The position numbers were made by a program, and so were the translations under genes. From NCBI GenBank assembly GCA_947453625.1, contig CANGHK010000026.1:1-64000 (forward strand): DNA of 64,000 nt, read 5' to 3'. Under the pieces are notes generated by a model that saw only the letters and a list, made by a program, of their open reading frames with translations, was not told the DNA's origin and made no database searches. The DNA comes from Burkholderiales bacterium. GTDB lineage: Bacteria > Pseudomonadota > Gammaproteobacteria > Burkholderiales > Burkholderiaceae_C. This document shows positions 8,997 through 19,179 of the stretch, piece after piece (the stretch's first letter is position 1; the number at the start of each line of letters is the position of its first letter).

Positions 8997-10193
8997 TTAT
9001 TCGCCGACCGGCTTGCCCTGCGGTACCCAGCGCTTGCCGTCAAAACGCATGATCTGGATCTTGCGGAACAGGTTGTAGTTGTCGGCCGACATGCTCATCG
9101 TGATGCCCGGCAGCAGCATGGGCGCGGCAAAGTCCTTCAACTGCGTCATTTGCTTGAGGATGTTCTCGCGGCTCAGGTCGTCGCCGGCCGACTTCAGCAC
9201 CTGCGTGATGGCTGCAGAGGTGGAGTAGACCGAGGCGAAGCTGCCGTTGTTGATGTCGGCCTTGGGCAAATACTTGCCCATCCACACCAGCCAGGCCTTG
9301 TAGTCGGCATCGTTGTGCCAACTGGGATCGGACGGGTCCTTGATCACGCTGGCAGTCATCACGCCGACGGTGTTCTCCAGTCCCACCAGCGCCAGCGTGG
9401 GCTGCACCTGGGCCGAGACATGGCTGATGTAGACCAGCGGCTTCCAGTTCAGGTCGACCATCTTCTTCAAGGACTGGCTCACCTGCTTGGAATAGGCCGC
9501 CAGGACCACCACGTCGGCGCCGCTGCCCTTGATGGTGAGCAGTTGCGAGTCGAGTGTCGGGTCGGTCTGCTCGTAGGTGATCTCGGACACCAGCATCTTG
9601 GCCGAAGCCGCGCCCAGGCCTGACTTCAGGCCCTTCAAATAGTCTTTGCCGTAGTCGTCGTTCTGGTAAAGGATCGCGACCTTGGCGTTGGGCTTCTCGC
9701 GCAGGATCAACTGGCCGTACATCCGGGCCTCGAACTCGTAGTTCATCAGGGCCGAGGTGCTGTAGCGAAAGTCCTTGGGCTGCTGGAAGTTGTTGGAGCC
9801 AGACTGCACGAACAGTTGCGGCACCTTGTGCTCGTTGAGGTACTTGCGCACCGACGACGCGGTGGCCGTACCCACCTGGTTGACGACGGCGTCCACCTCC
9901 TCCTGTTCTACCATCTTGCGCACCTGCTCGACCGTCTTGGGTGGCTGCAGCGCGTCGTCCAGGCTGATCACCGTGATCTTGCGGCCGTTGATGCCGCCCT
10001 CGTCATTGACCTTGGCGAAGTAGGCGACGGTGGCCTGGCCGACCAGGCCGTAGAACGAGGCCGGACCGCTGTAGGGAACGGTGTTGCCCAGCTTGATCTC
10101 GGTCTTGGAAGCGGCGAGGCTTGTTGCAGCCGTGGCGGCGAGCGCCAGGGCGAGCACCAGGCGGGTTGCTTTGGCGAGGGGGGCGAGCATCAT
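8997..10193 (-). CDS. Branched-chain-amino-acid-type ABC transporter substrate-binding protein
   Basis: 398 residues, the usual length for periplasmic LivJ/LivK-like proteins (peripla_BP_6). The ATG at 10193 is preceded by GGAG and opens a signal peptide ending near L-A-A-S. The mature start I-K-L-G-N-T-V-P-Y-S-G-P-A-S-F-Y-G is the family's first strand. I-N-G-R-K-I and V-A-I-L-Y-Q-N-D-D-Y-G-K-D-Y are other typical blocks. The ligand may be an amino acid, aromatic acid or amide. No permease or ATPase gene is adjacent in the window, so it is an orphan receptor or works with components encoded elsewhere. Confidence 0.88.
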   Translation of the reverse strand: MMLAPLAKATRLVLALALAATAATSLAASKTEIKLGNTVPYSGPASFYGLVGQATVAYFAKVNDEGGINGRKITVISLDDALQPPKTVEQVRKMVEQEEVDAVVNQVGTATASSVRKYLNEHKVPQLFVQSGSNNFQQPKDFRYSTSALMNYEFEARMYGQLILREKPNAKVAILYQNDDYGKDYLKGLKSGLGAASAKMLVSEITYEQTDPTLDSQLLTIKGSGADVVVLAAYSKQVSQSLKKMVDLNWKPLVYISHVSAQVQPTLALVGLENTVGVMTASVIKDPSDPSWHNDADYKAWLVWMGKYLPKADINNGSFASVYSTSAAITQVLKSAGDDLSRENILKQMTQLKDFAAPMLLPGITMSMSADNYNLFRKIQIMRFDGKRWVPQGKPVGE

Positions 10194-10454
10194 GGGGGCG
10201 GGTCTCCTGCGGGTTGGCCTGTCTTGGACCGGAGCCAAACCCCGGTCGAATCCAGTCTATCGGGCGGCTTGGTCGCGCCGGAGTCGCCTTCGCTACACCG
10301 GGCGACGGCGGTGCCGGAAGCGCGCCCCCCAAGAGTCGATATTGCCAATGCCGGGCCAAGGCGACTAGGGTGTTGTCCGCCGCTGGAGCGGTTCGGGCGA
10401 TGGCGCGCTCGCCACAGCCCCTTCCACTCCACCCCAACGCGCCGGAGAATCGCC

Positions 10455-11228
10455 ATGCCCCAGCCCGCCAGCCGCTTCGTCTGGTACGAACTGATGACCT
10501 CGGATGCCCCGGCCGCCGAGGCTTTCTACCGCAGCGTGATCGGCTGGCACACTGCCGATGCCGGCATGGCCGCCGGGCCCTACACCCTGCTGTCGGCGGG
10601 TGCCACCGTGGTCGCCGGTTTGATGGCCTTGCCGCCTGAAGCCTGCGCCGCCGGCGCCCGCCCGGGCTGGATAGGCTATGTCGCAGTCGACGATGTCGAT
10701 GGCCAGGTCGGGGCGCTGGTCCAGGCCGGTGGCAAGGTCGAGCGGCCGGCCGAGGACATACCGGGTGTCGGCCGCTTCGCCGTCGTTGCCGACCCGGACG
10801 GCGCGTCGTTCTGTCTGTTCAAGGGCTTTTCCGCCGAACAGCCGCAGCAGCCGCCCGCCGGCACGCCCGGCACCATCGGCTGGCACGAGTTGTACGCCGG
10901 TGACCTGGGCCGCGCCTGGGCCTTCTACAGCGGCCTGTTCGGCTGGACCCGGGGCGACGCCATCGACATGGGCGCGATGGGCGTCTACCAGCTCTTCGCC
11001 GCCGGCGGGCCGGCGATCGGCGGCATGATGGTGCGCCCGCCCCAGGTGCCGCAGGCCTGCTGGCTGGTCTACGTCAATGTCGAGGCGATAGACGCGGCGG
11101 TCGGGCGGGTGAAGTCTGCCGCGGGCCAGATTGTCAGCGGCCCGATGCAGGTGCCCGGTGGCAACTGGATCGTGCAATGCCTGGACCCGCAGGGGGCGAT
11201 GTTCGCGCTGGTGGCGCCCAAGCGCTGA
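10455..11228 (+). CDS. Two-domain VOC (glyoxalase/dioxygenase-fold) family protein
   Basis: 257 residues made of two similar halves, each starting with a W-Y-E-L or W-H-E-L block followed by A-x-x-F-Y and G-W (residues 8-30 and 140-160). This is the paired beta-alpha-beta-beta-beta arrangement of vicinal oxygen chelate proteins. The second half ends D-P-Q-G-A-M-F-A-L. The closest type is the bacterial 'VOC family / hydroxylase-like' group rather than lactoylglutathione lyase. GGAG lies upstream of the ATG. It is divergent from the ABC binding protein gene and converges on icmF. The substrate is unknown. Confidence 0.82.
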   Translation: MPQPASRFVWYELMTSDAPAAEAFYRSVIGWHTADAGMAAGPYTLLSAGATVVAGLMALPPEACAAGARPGWIGYVAVDDVDGQVGALVQAGGKVERPAEDIPGVGRFAVVADPDGASFCLFKGFSAEQPQQPPAGTPGTIGWHELYAGDLGRAWAFYSGLFGWTRGDAIDMGAMGVYQLFAAGGPAIGGMMVRPPQVPQACWLVYVNVEAIDAAVGRVKSAAGQIVSGPMQVPGGNWIVQCLDPQGAMFALVAPKR

Positions 11229-11288
11229 AGCCGGCGCGGCGCGCAACGCTTGCGGGCCGGCAACTGACACGGCAGACCCTGGCGCGGC

Positions 11289-14200
11289 TTACATGCTGCG
11301 CCGGTACTGCCCGCCCACCTCGAACAGCGCGTTGGTGATCTGGCCCAGGCTGCAGCAGCGCACCGCGTCCATCAGCACGTCGAACACGTTGTCGTTGGCG
11401 ATCACCGCCTGCTGCAGCCTGGCCAGCATCGCCGGTGACTCCGCGGCGTGGCGGGCCTGGAAATCGGCCAGCCGCGCCAGTTGCGATTCCTTCTCGTCCT
11501 CGGTCGACCGCGCCAGCTCGATCTGCTTGGGGTTCGGGTCTTCGTGCGGGTTCAGGAAGGTGTTGACGCCGATGATCGGGTATTCGCCAGTGTGCTTCTG
11601 CATCTCGTAGTGCATCGACTCTTCCTGGATCTTGCTGCGCTGGTAGCCGGTCTCCATCGCGCCCAGCACGCCGCCGCGCTCGGTGATCTTCTCGAACTCG
11701 GCCAGCACGGCTTCCTCGACCAGTTCGGTCAGGTCGTCGATGATGAAGGCGCCCTGGTTCGGGTTCTCGTTCTTGGCCAGGCCCCACTCGCGGTTGATGA
11801 TCAGCTGTATCGCCATCGCCCGACGCACGCTGTCCTCGGTCGGCGTGGTGATCGCCTCGTCGAAGGCATTCGTGTGCAGACTGTTGCAGTTGTCGTAGAT
11901 CGCGATCAGCGCCTGCAGCGTCGTGCGGATGTCGTTGAACTGGATTTCCTGGGCATGCAGGCTGCGCCCCGAGGTCTGGATGTGGTATTTCAACTTCTGC
12001 GACCGTTCGTTGGCGCCGTACTTGTCGCGCATCGCCACCGCCCAGATGCGGCGCGCCACCCGGCCCAGCACGGTGTACTCCGGGTCCATGCCGTTGGAAA
12101 AGAAGAAGCTCAGGTTCGGCGCGAAGTCGTCGATGTGCATGCCGCGGGCCAGGTATGCCTCGACGAAGGTGAAGCCGTTGGACAGCGTGAACGCGAGCTG
12201 GCTGATCGGGTTCGCGCCGGCCTCGGCGATGTGGTAGCCACTGATGCTCACCGAGTAGAAGTTGCGCACGTTGTGGTGCACGAAGTACTGCGCGATGTCA
12301 CCCATCACCTTGAGGCTGAACTCGGTCGAGAAGATGCAGGTGTTCTGGCCCTGGTCCTCCTTCAGGATGTCCGCCTGCACCGTGCCGCGCACGTTGGCCT
12401 GGGCCCAGTCGCGGATCTTGGCCAGTTCGGTGTCGGTGGGCGCCCGGCCGTTCTCGGCCTCGAATTTCTCGATCTGCTGGTCGATCGCGGTGTTCATGAA
12501 CATCGCCAGGATCGTCGGCGCCGGGCCGTTGATCGTCATGCTCACGCTGGTGGCCGGGTGGCACAGATCGAAACCGCCGTACAACACTTTGAGGTCGTCC
12601 AGCGTGGCGATCGACACGCCCGAGTTGCCCACCTTGCCGTAGATGTCGGGCCGGCGGTCGGGGTCGTTGCCATACAGCGTGACCGAGTCGAAGGCGGTCG
12701 ACAGGCGCTTGGCCGGCATGCCCTCGCTGACCAGCTTGAAGCGCCGATTCGTGCGGAAGGCGTCGCCCTCGCCGGCGAACATCCGGGTCGGGTCCTCGCC
12801 CTCGCGCTTGAAGGCGAAGGTGCCGGCGGTGTAGGGGAAGCTGCCCGGCACGTTGTCCAGCATCAGCCACTTCAGCAACTCGCCATGGCAGTCATAGCCG
12901 GGCAGGGCGACCTTGCGGATCTTGTTGCCGCTCAAGGTGGTGTGGACCAGGCTGGTGCGGATCTCCTTGTCGCGGATCTTGACCACATACTCGTCGCCGG
13001 CGTAGGCCTTCTGCATCTCGGGCCATTGGGCCAGCAGCTTGGCCGCGGCGGGGTCGAACTTCGTCGCGCGCTCGTCGGCCAGGCGCAGCACGGTGTTTCG
13101 GGCGCCGTCTCGCGCGCTGTCGTCGTCGTGCAGCATCTTGGCGGTGGCACGCAGTTGCTGCAGTTCGCGCGCCAGCCTGGACTGGGTCCGGGCGCGGGTC
13201 TTGTAGGCCCGCACCGTGTCGGTGATCTCGGCCAGGTAGCGGGTGCGCGACGCCGGCACCACCGGGGTCTGGTGCGTGCTGTGCTTGGTGGCCACGATCG
13301 GCAACCGGCCCTCGCTCAGCCGCAGACCTAGCGCACCCAACCGGGTTTTCAGCGCCTGGTATAACGCCGTGACGCCGTCGTCGTTGAAGCGGCTGGCCAT
13401 GGTGCCGAAGACCGGCATCTGGTCGGGCATCACGGTGAACGCTTCGCGGTTGCGCTGCACCTGCTTGGCCACGTCGCGCAGCGCGTCGGGTGCGCCCTTG
13501 CGGTCGAACTTGTTGATCGCCACGAACTCGGCGAAGTCGAGCATGTCGATCTTCTCCAACTGGCTGGCGGCGCCGAACTCGGGCGTCATCACGTACATCG
13601 GCACGTCGACCAGCGGCACGATCGCCGCATCACCCTGGCCTATGCCCGAGGTCTCGACGATGATCAGGTCGAAGCCCGCCACTTTCACCGCGGCCAGCAC
13701 GTCGGGCAGCGCGGCGCTGACCTCGCTGCCGGTGTCGCGCGTGGCCAGGCTGCGCACATAGACTTTTTGCCCGTCGCCCCAGGGCGCGATCGCGTTCATC
13801 CGTATCCGGTCGCCCAGCAGCGCGCCGCCGCTCTTGCGGCGCGACGGGTCGATGGAGATCACCGCGATGCGGAGCTGATCGCCCTGGTCGAGCCGGATGC
13901 GGCGGATCAACTCGTCGGTCAGGCTGGACTTGCCGGCGCCGCCGGTGCCGGTGATGCCCAGTACCGGCGTCTTGGCAACCGCGGCGCTGGCCTTCAACTC
14001 GGCCAGCAGTGCGGGGGCGACCTGCTTGTTCTCGAGCGCGGTGATCAGCTGGGCCAGCGCGCGCCAGGCGGCTTCGCCATGGCCTTGAACCGCCGCCAGC
14101 GCGGTCGGCGCGTAGGCCGACAGGTCGCGGTCGGCACGCATCACCATCTCGCCGATCATGCCGGCCAGGCCCATGCGCTGGCCGTCCTCGGGGCTGAAGA

Positions 14201-14579
14201 TGCGCACGCCCAGATCGGCCAGCGCGCGGATCTCGGCCGGCACGATCACGCCGCCGCCGCCGCCGAAGACCTGGATATGCGCGCCGCCGCGCGCCTTGAG
14301 CAAGTCCACCATGTAGCTGAAGTACTCGTTGTGGCCGCCCTGGTAGCTCGACACCGCGATGCCCTGCACGTCTTCTTGCAGCGCGGCGGTGACGACCTCG
14401 TCGACCGAGCGGTTGTGGCCCAGGTGGATCACCTCGGCGCCCATGCCCTGCAGGATGCGGCGCATGATGTTGATCGCGGCGTCGTGGCCGTCGAACAGGC
14501 TGGCTGCGGTGACGAACCTCACCTTGTGGGTCGGGCGGTATTGGGCCAAGGCCTGGTATTCGGCGGAAAGGTCGGTCAT
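11289..14579 (-). CDS. icmF: Fused isobutyryl-CoA mutase/GTPase
   Basis: 1,096 residues, matching the length of IcmF. Domains in order: a cobalamin-binding domain (D30-G-H32-[11 protein letters not shown]), a MeaI-type G-protein chaperone with the P-loop G-T-G-G-A-G-K-S-S near residue 210, a linker, and the mutase TIM-barrel with [22 protein letters not shown]. The enzyme interconverts isobutyryl-CoA and butyryl-CoA using adenosylcobalamin; relatives also act on pivalyl-CoA. The fused GTPase loads and protects the cofactor. The start at 14579 is chosen because the cobalamin-binding fold begins right after it. The gene is divergent from an AraC-type regulator, which is a plausible controller. 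Confidence 0.95.
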   Translation of the reverse strand: MTDLSAEYQALAQYRPTHKVRFVTAASLFDGHDAAINIMRRILQGMGAEVIHLGHNRSVDEVVTAALQEDVQGIAVSSYQGGHNEYFSYMVDLLKARGGAHIQVFGGGGGVIVPAEIRALADLGVRIFSPEDGQRMGLAGMIGEMVMRADRDLSAYAPTALAAVQGHGEAAWRALAQLITALENKQVAPALLAELKASAAVAKTPVLGITGTGGAGKSSLTDELIRRIRLDQGDQLRIAVISIDPSRRKSGGALLGDRIRMNAIAPWGDGQKVYVRSLATRDTGSEVSAALPDVLAAVKVAGFDLIIVETSGIGQGDAAIVPLVDVPMYVMTPEFGAASQLEKIDMLDFAEFVAINKFDRKGAPDALRDVAKQVQRNREAFTVMPDQMPVFGTMASRFNDDGVTALYQALKTRLGALGLRLSEGRLPIVATKHSTHQTPVVPASRTRYLAEITDTVRAYKTRARTQSRLARELQQLRATAKMLHDDDSARDGARNTVLRLADERATKFDPAAAKLLAQWPEMQKAYAGDEYVVKIRDKEIRTSLVHTTLSGNKIRKVALPGYDCHGELLKWLMLDNVPGSFPYTAGTFAFKREGEDPTRMFAGEGDAFRTNRRFKLVSEGMPAKRLSTAFDSVTLYGNDPDRRPDIYGKVGNSGVSIATLDDLKVLYGGFDLCHPATSVSMTINGPAPTILAMFMNTAIDQQIEKFEAENGRAPTDTELAKIRDWAQANVRGTVQADILKEDQGQNTCIFSTEFSLKVMGDIAQYFVHHNVRNFYSVSISGYHIAEAGANPISQLAFTLSNGFTFVEAYLARGMHIDDFAPNLSFFFSNGMDPEYTVLGRVARRIWAVAMRDKYGANERSQKLKYHIQTSGRSLHAQEIQFNDIRTTLQALIAIYDNCNSLHTNAFDEAITTPTEDSVRRAMAIQLIINREWGLAKNENPNQGAFIIDDLTELVEEAVLAEFEKITERGGVLGAMETGYQRSKIQEESMHYEMQKHTGEYPIIGVNTFLNPHEDPNPKQIELARSTEDEKESQLARLADFQARHAAESPAMLARLQQAVIANDNVFDVLMDAVRCCSLGQITNALFEVGGQYRRSM

Positions 14580-14700
14580 GTTGGCTTGTCTCCAGGGCGG
14601 CCGGGGCAAAACGCTGGCCATGGCGAAGTCTAGGCCCGGCGGCGTTGCCGCGCGATGGCGCGAACGCGCAGGTCGCTGACGCAATTTGCCAGAATCGGGC

Positions 14701-15792
14701 ATGTCCAGCCCCCCGCCGACCGCCGACCGCAGCGTGGCCATCGCTTTCGTTCGCAGCGCCGTGCGGGCACTCGACGCGCCCCAGCGCGCCCAGGTGCTGG
14801 CTGAGGCCGGTATTGTCCCTGGCTTGCTGGCCGAGCCCTCGGCCCGGGTGCCTGCGGCAGCCTTCTCCAGGCTCTGGATCGCGGTGGCGCGACTGCTCGA
14901 CGACGAGTTCTTCGGCCTAGACGCCCGCCGCATGAAGGTAGGCACATTTGCCATGCTCTGCCACGCCCTGGCTGGCCAAGCCACGGTGGGCGCCGCGCTG
15001 CGGATGGCCTTGCGCGGTTTCGGTCTGTGCTTCGACGACATCGGCGCCAGCTTGCGAATCGGCGGCGGGGCGGCCAGCCTGGTGATCGACAACCGCATCG
15101 CCGGCGGCCGGCAGGACGACGCTGCCCAGGATGCGCGCCGCTTTGCCGACGAGACCTTGCTGGTGATGCTGCAGGGCCTGCTGTGCTGGCTGGCCGGGCG
15201 ACGGGTGGCGATCAGCCGGCTCGACTGGGCCCACCCGCGGCCGGCGCATGGTGATGAATACCGGCGCATGTTCAGCCCGCTGCTGCGTTTCGACGCCAGC
15301 GCCACCGCGATCAGCTTCGACGCAAGGGTGCTGCAGTCGGCTCTGGCGGTCAGTGCGGTCGGGCTCAAGGCGTTTCTGCGCGATGCGCCGCAGTCGGTCT
15401 TCCTCAAGCAGGTGGCCGCCACCGCCCTGAGCGACCGAGCGCGCCGGCTGTGCCGCGAGGCGCTCGACCAGGGTGATCCCGCGCCCACGCTGGCGCGGGT
15501 GGCCGGCCTGTTGGGCCTGTCTGCCGCGACGCTGCGGCGCCGTCTGGAGGACGAGGGCGCGAGCTGGGGCCACCTGAAGGACGAGGTGCGGCGCGGCCTG
15601 GCGCTGCAGTTGCTGGCCGAGGGCCGCGCCGATGCCGTGCTCAGCGTGGGCGAGATCGCCGCTCGCCTGGGCTTCAATGACGCCAGCACCTTTTACCGCG
15701 CCTTTCGCAAGTGGACCGGCAGCGCGCCCGGCGCTTGGCGGGTGTCGTCACTGGCCGCCCAGACTTTGCCCATACCGGGCGGTGTGCCATGA
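14701..15792 (+). CDS. AraC-family transcriptional regulator with Arabinose_bd-type sensor domain
   Basis: 363 residues from this ATG; an in-frame ATG 15 bases upstream is equally possible. Residues 10-210 match the arabinose-binding-like N-terminal domain of OruR/ArgR-type regulators ([10 protein letters not shown] region). The last 100 residues carry the double helix-turn-helix of AraC proteins: [15 protein letters not shown] and [22 protein letters not shown]. Divergent placement 121 bases from icmF suggests control of that gene. Its stop codon overlaps the start of greB. Confidence 0.88.
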   Translation: MSSPPPTADRSVAIAFVRSAVRALDAPQRAQVLAEAGIVPGLLAEPSARVPAAAFSRLWIAVARLLDDEFFGLDARRMKVGTFAMLCHALAGQATVGAALRMALRGFGLCFDDIGASLRIGGGAASLVIDNRIAGGRQDDAAQDARRFADETLLVMLQGLLCWLAGRRVAISRLDWAHPRPAHGDEYRRMFSPLLRFDASATAISFDARVLQSALAVSAVGLKAFLRDAPQSVFLKQVAATALSDRARRLCREALDQGDPAPTLARVAGLLGLSAATLRRRLEDEGASWGHLKDEVRRGLALQLLAEGRADAVLSVGEIAARLGFNDASTFYRAFRKWTGSAPGAWRVSSLAAQTLPIPGGVP

Positions 15793-16346
15793 ACAAAGCC
15801 TTCACCCGCGAAACCGATGCCCAAGACGATGAGGACGGCACGCCCGGCCTGCCGCCGCTGCCCGCCGGCACCAAGAACTACATCACGCCCGCCGGTTACC
15901 AGCGCCTGCGCGCCGAGTTGCTGGCGCTGATCGACGACGAGCGCCCGCGCCTCGTCGAGATCGTGTCCTGGGCCGCCAAGAACGGCGACCGCTCGGAGAA
16001 CGGCGACTACCTCTATGGCAAGAAGCGGCTGCGCGAGATCGACCGGCGCATCCGCTTCCTGACGCGCCGGCTCGAGATCGCCGAGGTCGTCGACCCGGCG
16101 CTGCACTTTGGCGGTGACCAGGTCTTCTTCGGCGCCAGCGTGACCTATGCCAACCGCCAGGGCGATGAGCGCACGATCAGGATCCTGGGCATAGACGAGG
16201 CCGACAATCTGGCCGGCGAGGTGAGCTGGATCGCGCCCATCGCCCGCGCGCTGCTCAAGTCCCGGGTCGGCGACGAGGTCAAGCTGCAGACCCCGGGCGG
16301 CGCCGAGACGCTGGATGTGCTGGCGGTGCATTACCCCAAGCCCTGA
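15789..16346 (+). CDS. greB: Transcription elongation factor GreB
   Basis: 185 residues. Typical GreA/GreB architecture: an N-terminal coiled-coil with the acidic tip G-D-R-S-E-N-G-D-Y that enters the RNA polymerase secondary channel, then the FKBP-like C-terminal domain (V-T-Y-A ... D-E-A-D, W-I-A-P-I-A-R-A-L-L). The Y-G-K-K-R-L-R-E-I-D-R-R-I-R-F-L stretch is characteristic of GreB rather than GreA. It rescues backtracked polymerase by stimulating transcript cleavage. The ATG overlaps the stop of the AraC-type gene (ATGA), indicating translational coupling. It converges with spoT. Confidence 0.95.
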   Translation: MNKAFTRETDAQDDEDGTPGLPPLPAGTKNYITPAGYQRLRAELLALIDDERPRLVEIVSWAAKNGDRSENGDYLYGKKRLREIDRRIRFLTRRLEIAEVVDPALHFGGDQVFFGASVTYANRQGDERTIRILGIDEADNLAGEVSWIAPIARALLKSRVGDEVKLQTPGGAETLDVLAVHYPKP

Positions 16347-16418
16347 AGAAGCGGGGGCGTCGCTGCCCGGTGGCAGCTGCGCGCCCAGGGCTATTTCCTG
16401 AGCCGTTGCCGCCGTCGT

Positions 16419-18713
16419 TCAGGGTTTCTGGCGGTTTGCGCGCAGCACCGGCGGCGACCGCTTCAGCGCCCGCAGCACGTCGGCCAGGTGCTGGCGGTCG
16501 CGCACCGCCAGCAGCAGGCGCAGCTCGGTGGCGTCGTCCTGGGGCTCGTTGTCCATCTCGATGTGGCTGATGTCGGCCTCGGCCCGGCTGACGGCCGCTG
16601 CCAGTTGGGCCAACGCGCCCTTGCCGCTCTTGACCAGCAGCTTGACGCTGGTCTCGAAATTGCGCGTCGGCTGCTCGGCCCATTCCACCGCGATCCAGCG
16701 CTCGGGATCGCGATCCGCCAGGCGACGCCCGACGCTGCATTCGGCAGTGTGCACCAGCAGTCCTTCGCCGCGACCCAGGTAGCCGCGGATCTCGTCGCCG
16801 GGGATGGGCCGGCAACAGGTCGCCAGCTGCACCGACGCGCCCTCGGTGCCGTCGATCACGATGCCGGGCATGGGCATGGCCACGTCGTCGGCGCCGCCGA
16901 AGCGGTTCAGCGTCAGCGTCACCGCGTCGGGCCGGCTGCCGCGCTCGGCCATCATCAAGGCCAAGCGCTTGGCCACGATGGTGGCGATCTTGCGGCCCAG
17001 TCCGATGTCGACCAGCAGGTCGGTCCGGCTGCGGCTGCCGCTCCAGCGCGTGAGCTGCTGCCACAGCGCCTGCGCCTGCGCGTCGTCGAGTTCGGCCGAC
17101 GGCAGCAGCAAGCCCTCGGCGCGCAGCGCCTGGGCCAGCAGCTTCTCGCCCAGGCCGCGCGACTCCTCATGCTCCATGGTCTTCAGGAAGTGCCGGATCT
17201 TGGACCTTGCCCGGCCGGTGCGGACGAAGTTCAGCCAGCCCGGGTTGGGCCGCGCGCCTGGCGCGGTGACGATCTCGACCACGTCGCCGCTCTTCAACTC
17301 GGTGCGCAGCGCCACCGATTCGCCGTTCAGCCTGGCCGCCACGCAGTGGTCGCCGACGTCGGAGTGGATGGCGTAGGCGAAGTCGACTGCGGTTGCACCG
17401 CGCGGCAGCGCCAGGATCTTGCTCATCGGCGTGAACACATACACCGCCTCGGGCACCAGGTCGATCTTGACATGCTCGAGAAACTCGGCCGCGTCGCGGG
17501 TCTCGTCCTGGATCTCGAGCAGCGACTTCAGCCACATCGAGCCCAGGCGTTGCGCCTCGCTGGCCGCGCTGCCTCCGCTCTTGGTCTCGTTCTTGTACAG
17601 CCAGTGCGCGGCGATGCCCGACTCGGCCACCGCATGCATGGGCTCGGTTCTGATCTGGAACTCGACCGCCGTGCCCAGCGGGCTGACCAGCGTGGTGTGC
17701 AGGCTCTGGTAGCCGTTGGCCTTGGGGATCGCGATGTAGTCCTTGAAGCGCCCGGGCACCGGTTTGTAGAGCTGGTGCAACGTGCCCAGCGCCAGGTAGC
17801 AGTCCATCAGCTGCGGCACGACGACGCGGAAGCCGAAGATGTCGGTGACCTGGGCGAAGCCGGCGTGCTTCTGGCGCATCTTGCGGTAGACGCTGTAGAC
17901 GGTCTTCTCACGCCCCGAGACCGCCACCTTGATCTTGTGGCTGGCGAAAGCCTTGTTCACGTCCTCGCGCACCCGCTCGACGATGTCACGCCGGTAGCCT
18001 CGCGCGCGCTGCACCGCCTTGGCCAGCGCGGCATGGCGCCAGGGGTAGAGGTGCTGGAACGACAACTCCTGCAGTTCGCGGTAGATCATGTTCAGACCCA
18101 GCCGGTGGGCGATGGGCGCGTAGATGTCCAGCGTCTCGCGGGCGATGCGGCTGCGCTTGTTGGCCGCCATCGCCGTCATCGTGCGCATGTTGTGCAGCCG
18201 GTCAGCCAGCTTGATCAGGATGATGCGCACGTCGCGCGCCATCGCCAGCAGCATCTTGCGGAAGCTCTCGGCCTGGCCTTCCTCGCGGGTCGAGAACTGC
18301 AGCTTGTCGAGCTTGGTCAGGCCGTCCACCATCTCGGCGGTGGGCGCGCCGAAGCGCTGGATCAGCTCGACCTTGGTGACGCCACAGTCCTCCATCGCGT
18401 CGTGCATCAGCGCGGCCATCACCGCCTGGGCGTCCAGATGCCAGTCGGCCACCAGGCCGGCCACCGCCAGCGGGTGCGTGATGTAGGGCTCGCCGCTGGC
18501 GCGGAACTGGCCCAGATGCGCCTCATCGGCGAACTTGAAGGCCTCTCGCACCAGCTTGACGTCGGCCTTGCCGAGGTAGTCCAGTTTGTCGGCTAGCGCG
18601 GCGAAGGACACTGCAGCGCTGGCCTGCTCGGACGGCGTGGGCGTGGGGTTGCGCGATTTGGCCTGCAGCACGGACGGCAGCAGCAGTTCAGCGGCGAAGG
18701 ATCGGATGCCCAT
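16419..18713 (-). CDS. spoT: Bifunctional (p)ppGpp synthetase/hydrolase SpoT
   Basis: 764 residues. Order: an HD hydrolase domain with A-L-M-H-D-A-M-E-D-C-G (about 105) and L-I-K-L-A-D-R-L-H-N-M-R-T, a synthetase domain with D-I-F-G-F-R-V and K-A-N-G-Y-Q-S-L-H-T-T, a TGS domain, a helical/zinc-finger-like region with A-T-C-C-R-P-I-P-G-D-E-I, and a C-terminal ACT domain. The hydrolase motif is intact, unlike RelA, so this is the enzyme that both makes and degrades the stringent-response alarmone. It follows gmk and rpoZ on the same strand, the conserved proteobacterial order. A strong terminator lies between rpoZ and spoT, so spoT probably also has its own promoter. Confidence 0.96.
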   Translation of the reverse strand: MGIRSFAAELLLPSVLQAKSRNPTPTPSEQASAAVSFAALADKLDYLGKADVKLVREAFKFADEAHLGQFRASGEPYITHPLAVAGLVADWHLDAQAVMAALMHDAMEDCGVTKVELIQRFGAPTAEMVDGLTKLDKLQFSTREEGQAESFRKMLLAMARDVRIILIKLADRLHNMRTMTAMAANKRSRIARETLDIYAPIAHRLGLNMIYRELQELSFQHLYPWRHAALAKAVQRARGYRRDIVERVREDVNKAFASHKIKVAVSGREKTVYSVYRKMRQKHAGFAQVTDIFGFRVVVPQLMDCYLALGTLHQLYKPVPGRFKDYIAIPKANGYQSLHTTLVSPLGTAVEFQIRTEPMHAVAESGIAAHWLYKNETKSGGSAASEAQRLGSMWLKSLLEIQDETRDAAEFLEHVKIDLVPEAVYVFTPMSKILALPRGATAVDFAYAIHSDVGDHCVAARLNGESVALRTELKSGDVVEIVTAPGARPNPGWLNFVRTGRARSKIRHFLKTMEHEESRGLGEKLLAQALRAEGLLLPSAELDDAQAQALWQQLTRWSGSRSRTDLLVDIGLGRKIATIVAKRLALMMAERGSRPDAVTLTLNRFGGADDVAMPMPGIVIDGTEGASVQLATCCRPIPGDEIRGYLGRGEGLLVHTAECSVGRRLADRDPERWIAVEWAEQPTRNFETSVKLLVKSGKGALAQLAAAVSRAEADISHIEMDNEPQDDATELRLLLAVRDRQHLADVLRALKRSPPVLRANRQKP

Positions 18714-18834
18714 GCCCGAATTTAGCCTGTATTGCCGCGCCTGGCGGCCGGCGCCGGGTGATGGGCTGAAATTCAGGCGCCGCGCCGGCCTGCAGCGGCG
18801 TTCAAAAGAAAGGCGCCCGAGGGCATTCGGGTCG

Positions 18835-18861
18835 AAAAAAAAGGCGCCTTCACGGGCGCCT
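18835..18861 (-). terminator. Rho-independent terminator after rpoZ
   Basis: On the minus strand AGGCGCC, a CGTGAA loop and GGCGCCT form a perfect 7-bp GC-rich stem followed by a run of T residues. It lies 50 bases after the rpoZ stop and 122 bases before the spoT start, and should end most gmk-rpoZ transcripts. Confidence 0.9.
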
Positions 18862-18864
18862 CTT

Positions 18865-18888
18865 GGCAGGTCGGCAGGTCGGCAGGTC
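18865..18888. repeat. Three tandem copies of an 8-bp unit (GGCAGGTC)
   Basis: GGCAGGTC occurs three times without mismatch between the rpoZ stop and its terminator. It is short, non-coding and possibly a slippage-prone tract. Confidence 0.85.
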
Positions 18889-18911
18889 GGCGCGCTGGCG
18901 CCGCCTCCGGG

Positions 18912-19115
18912 TCAGAGCGGCACGCGGCGCAGCATTTCCACGCCGACGACGCCGGCGGCGATCTCACGCAAGGCCGTCACGCCCGGCTTGTTCTTGCTCT
19001 CGATCTTGGGCGCATGGCCCTGGCTGAGCATGCGCGCGCGGTAGGTGGCGGCCAGCACCAGCTGGAAGCGGTTGGGGATTTTCTCGAGGCAGTCTTCGAC
19101 GGTGATGCGGGCCAT
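18912..19115 (-). CDS. rpoZ: DNA-directed RNA polymerase subunit omega
   Basis: 67 residues, the usual betaproteobacterial length. It begins [20 protein letters not shown], the near-invariant omega N-terminus, followed by the A-A-T-Y-R-A-R-M-L helix. Omega helps assemble and stabilise RNA polymerase and forms part of the ppGpp binding site, which fits its position between gmk and spoT. It lies 64 bases after gmk on the same strand and is followed by a strong hairpin terminator. Confidence 0.97.
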   Translation of the reverse strand: MARITVEDCLEKIPNRFQLVLAATYRARMLSQGHAPKIESKNKPGVTALREIAAGVVGVEMLRRVPL

Positions 19116-19179
19116 GGGCTTGCCTTCGGTAGGGTCAAACGGGTGAAGAGATGCGGGTCGGCACTGGCGGGGCTGGGGA

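Noticed and set aside
14580-14700. Cobalamin riboswitch before icmF
   Set aside because: The icmF-regulator gap is only 121 bases and shows no B12-box-like pattern. Regulation by the AraC-type protein is simpler.
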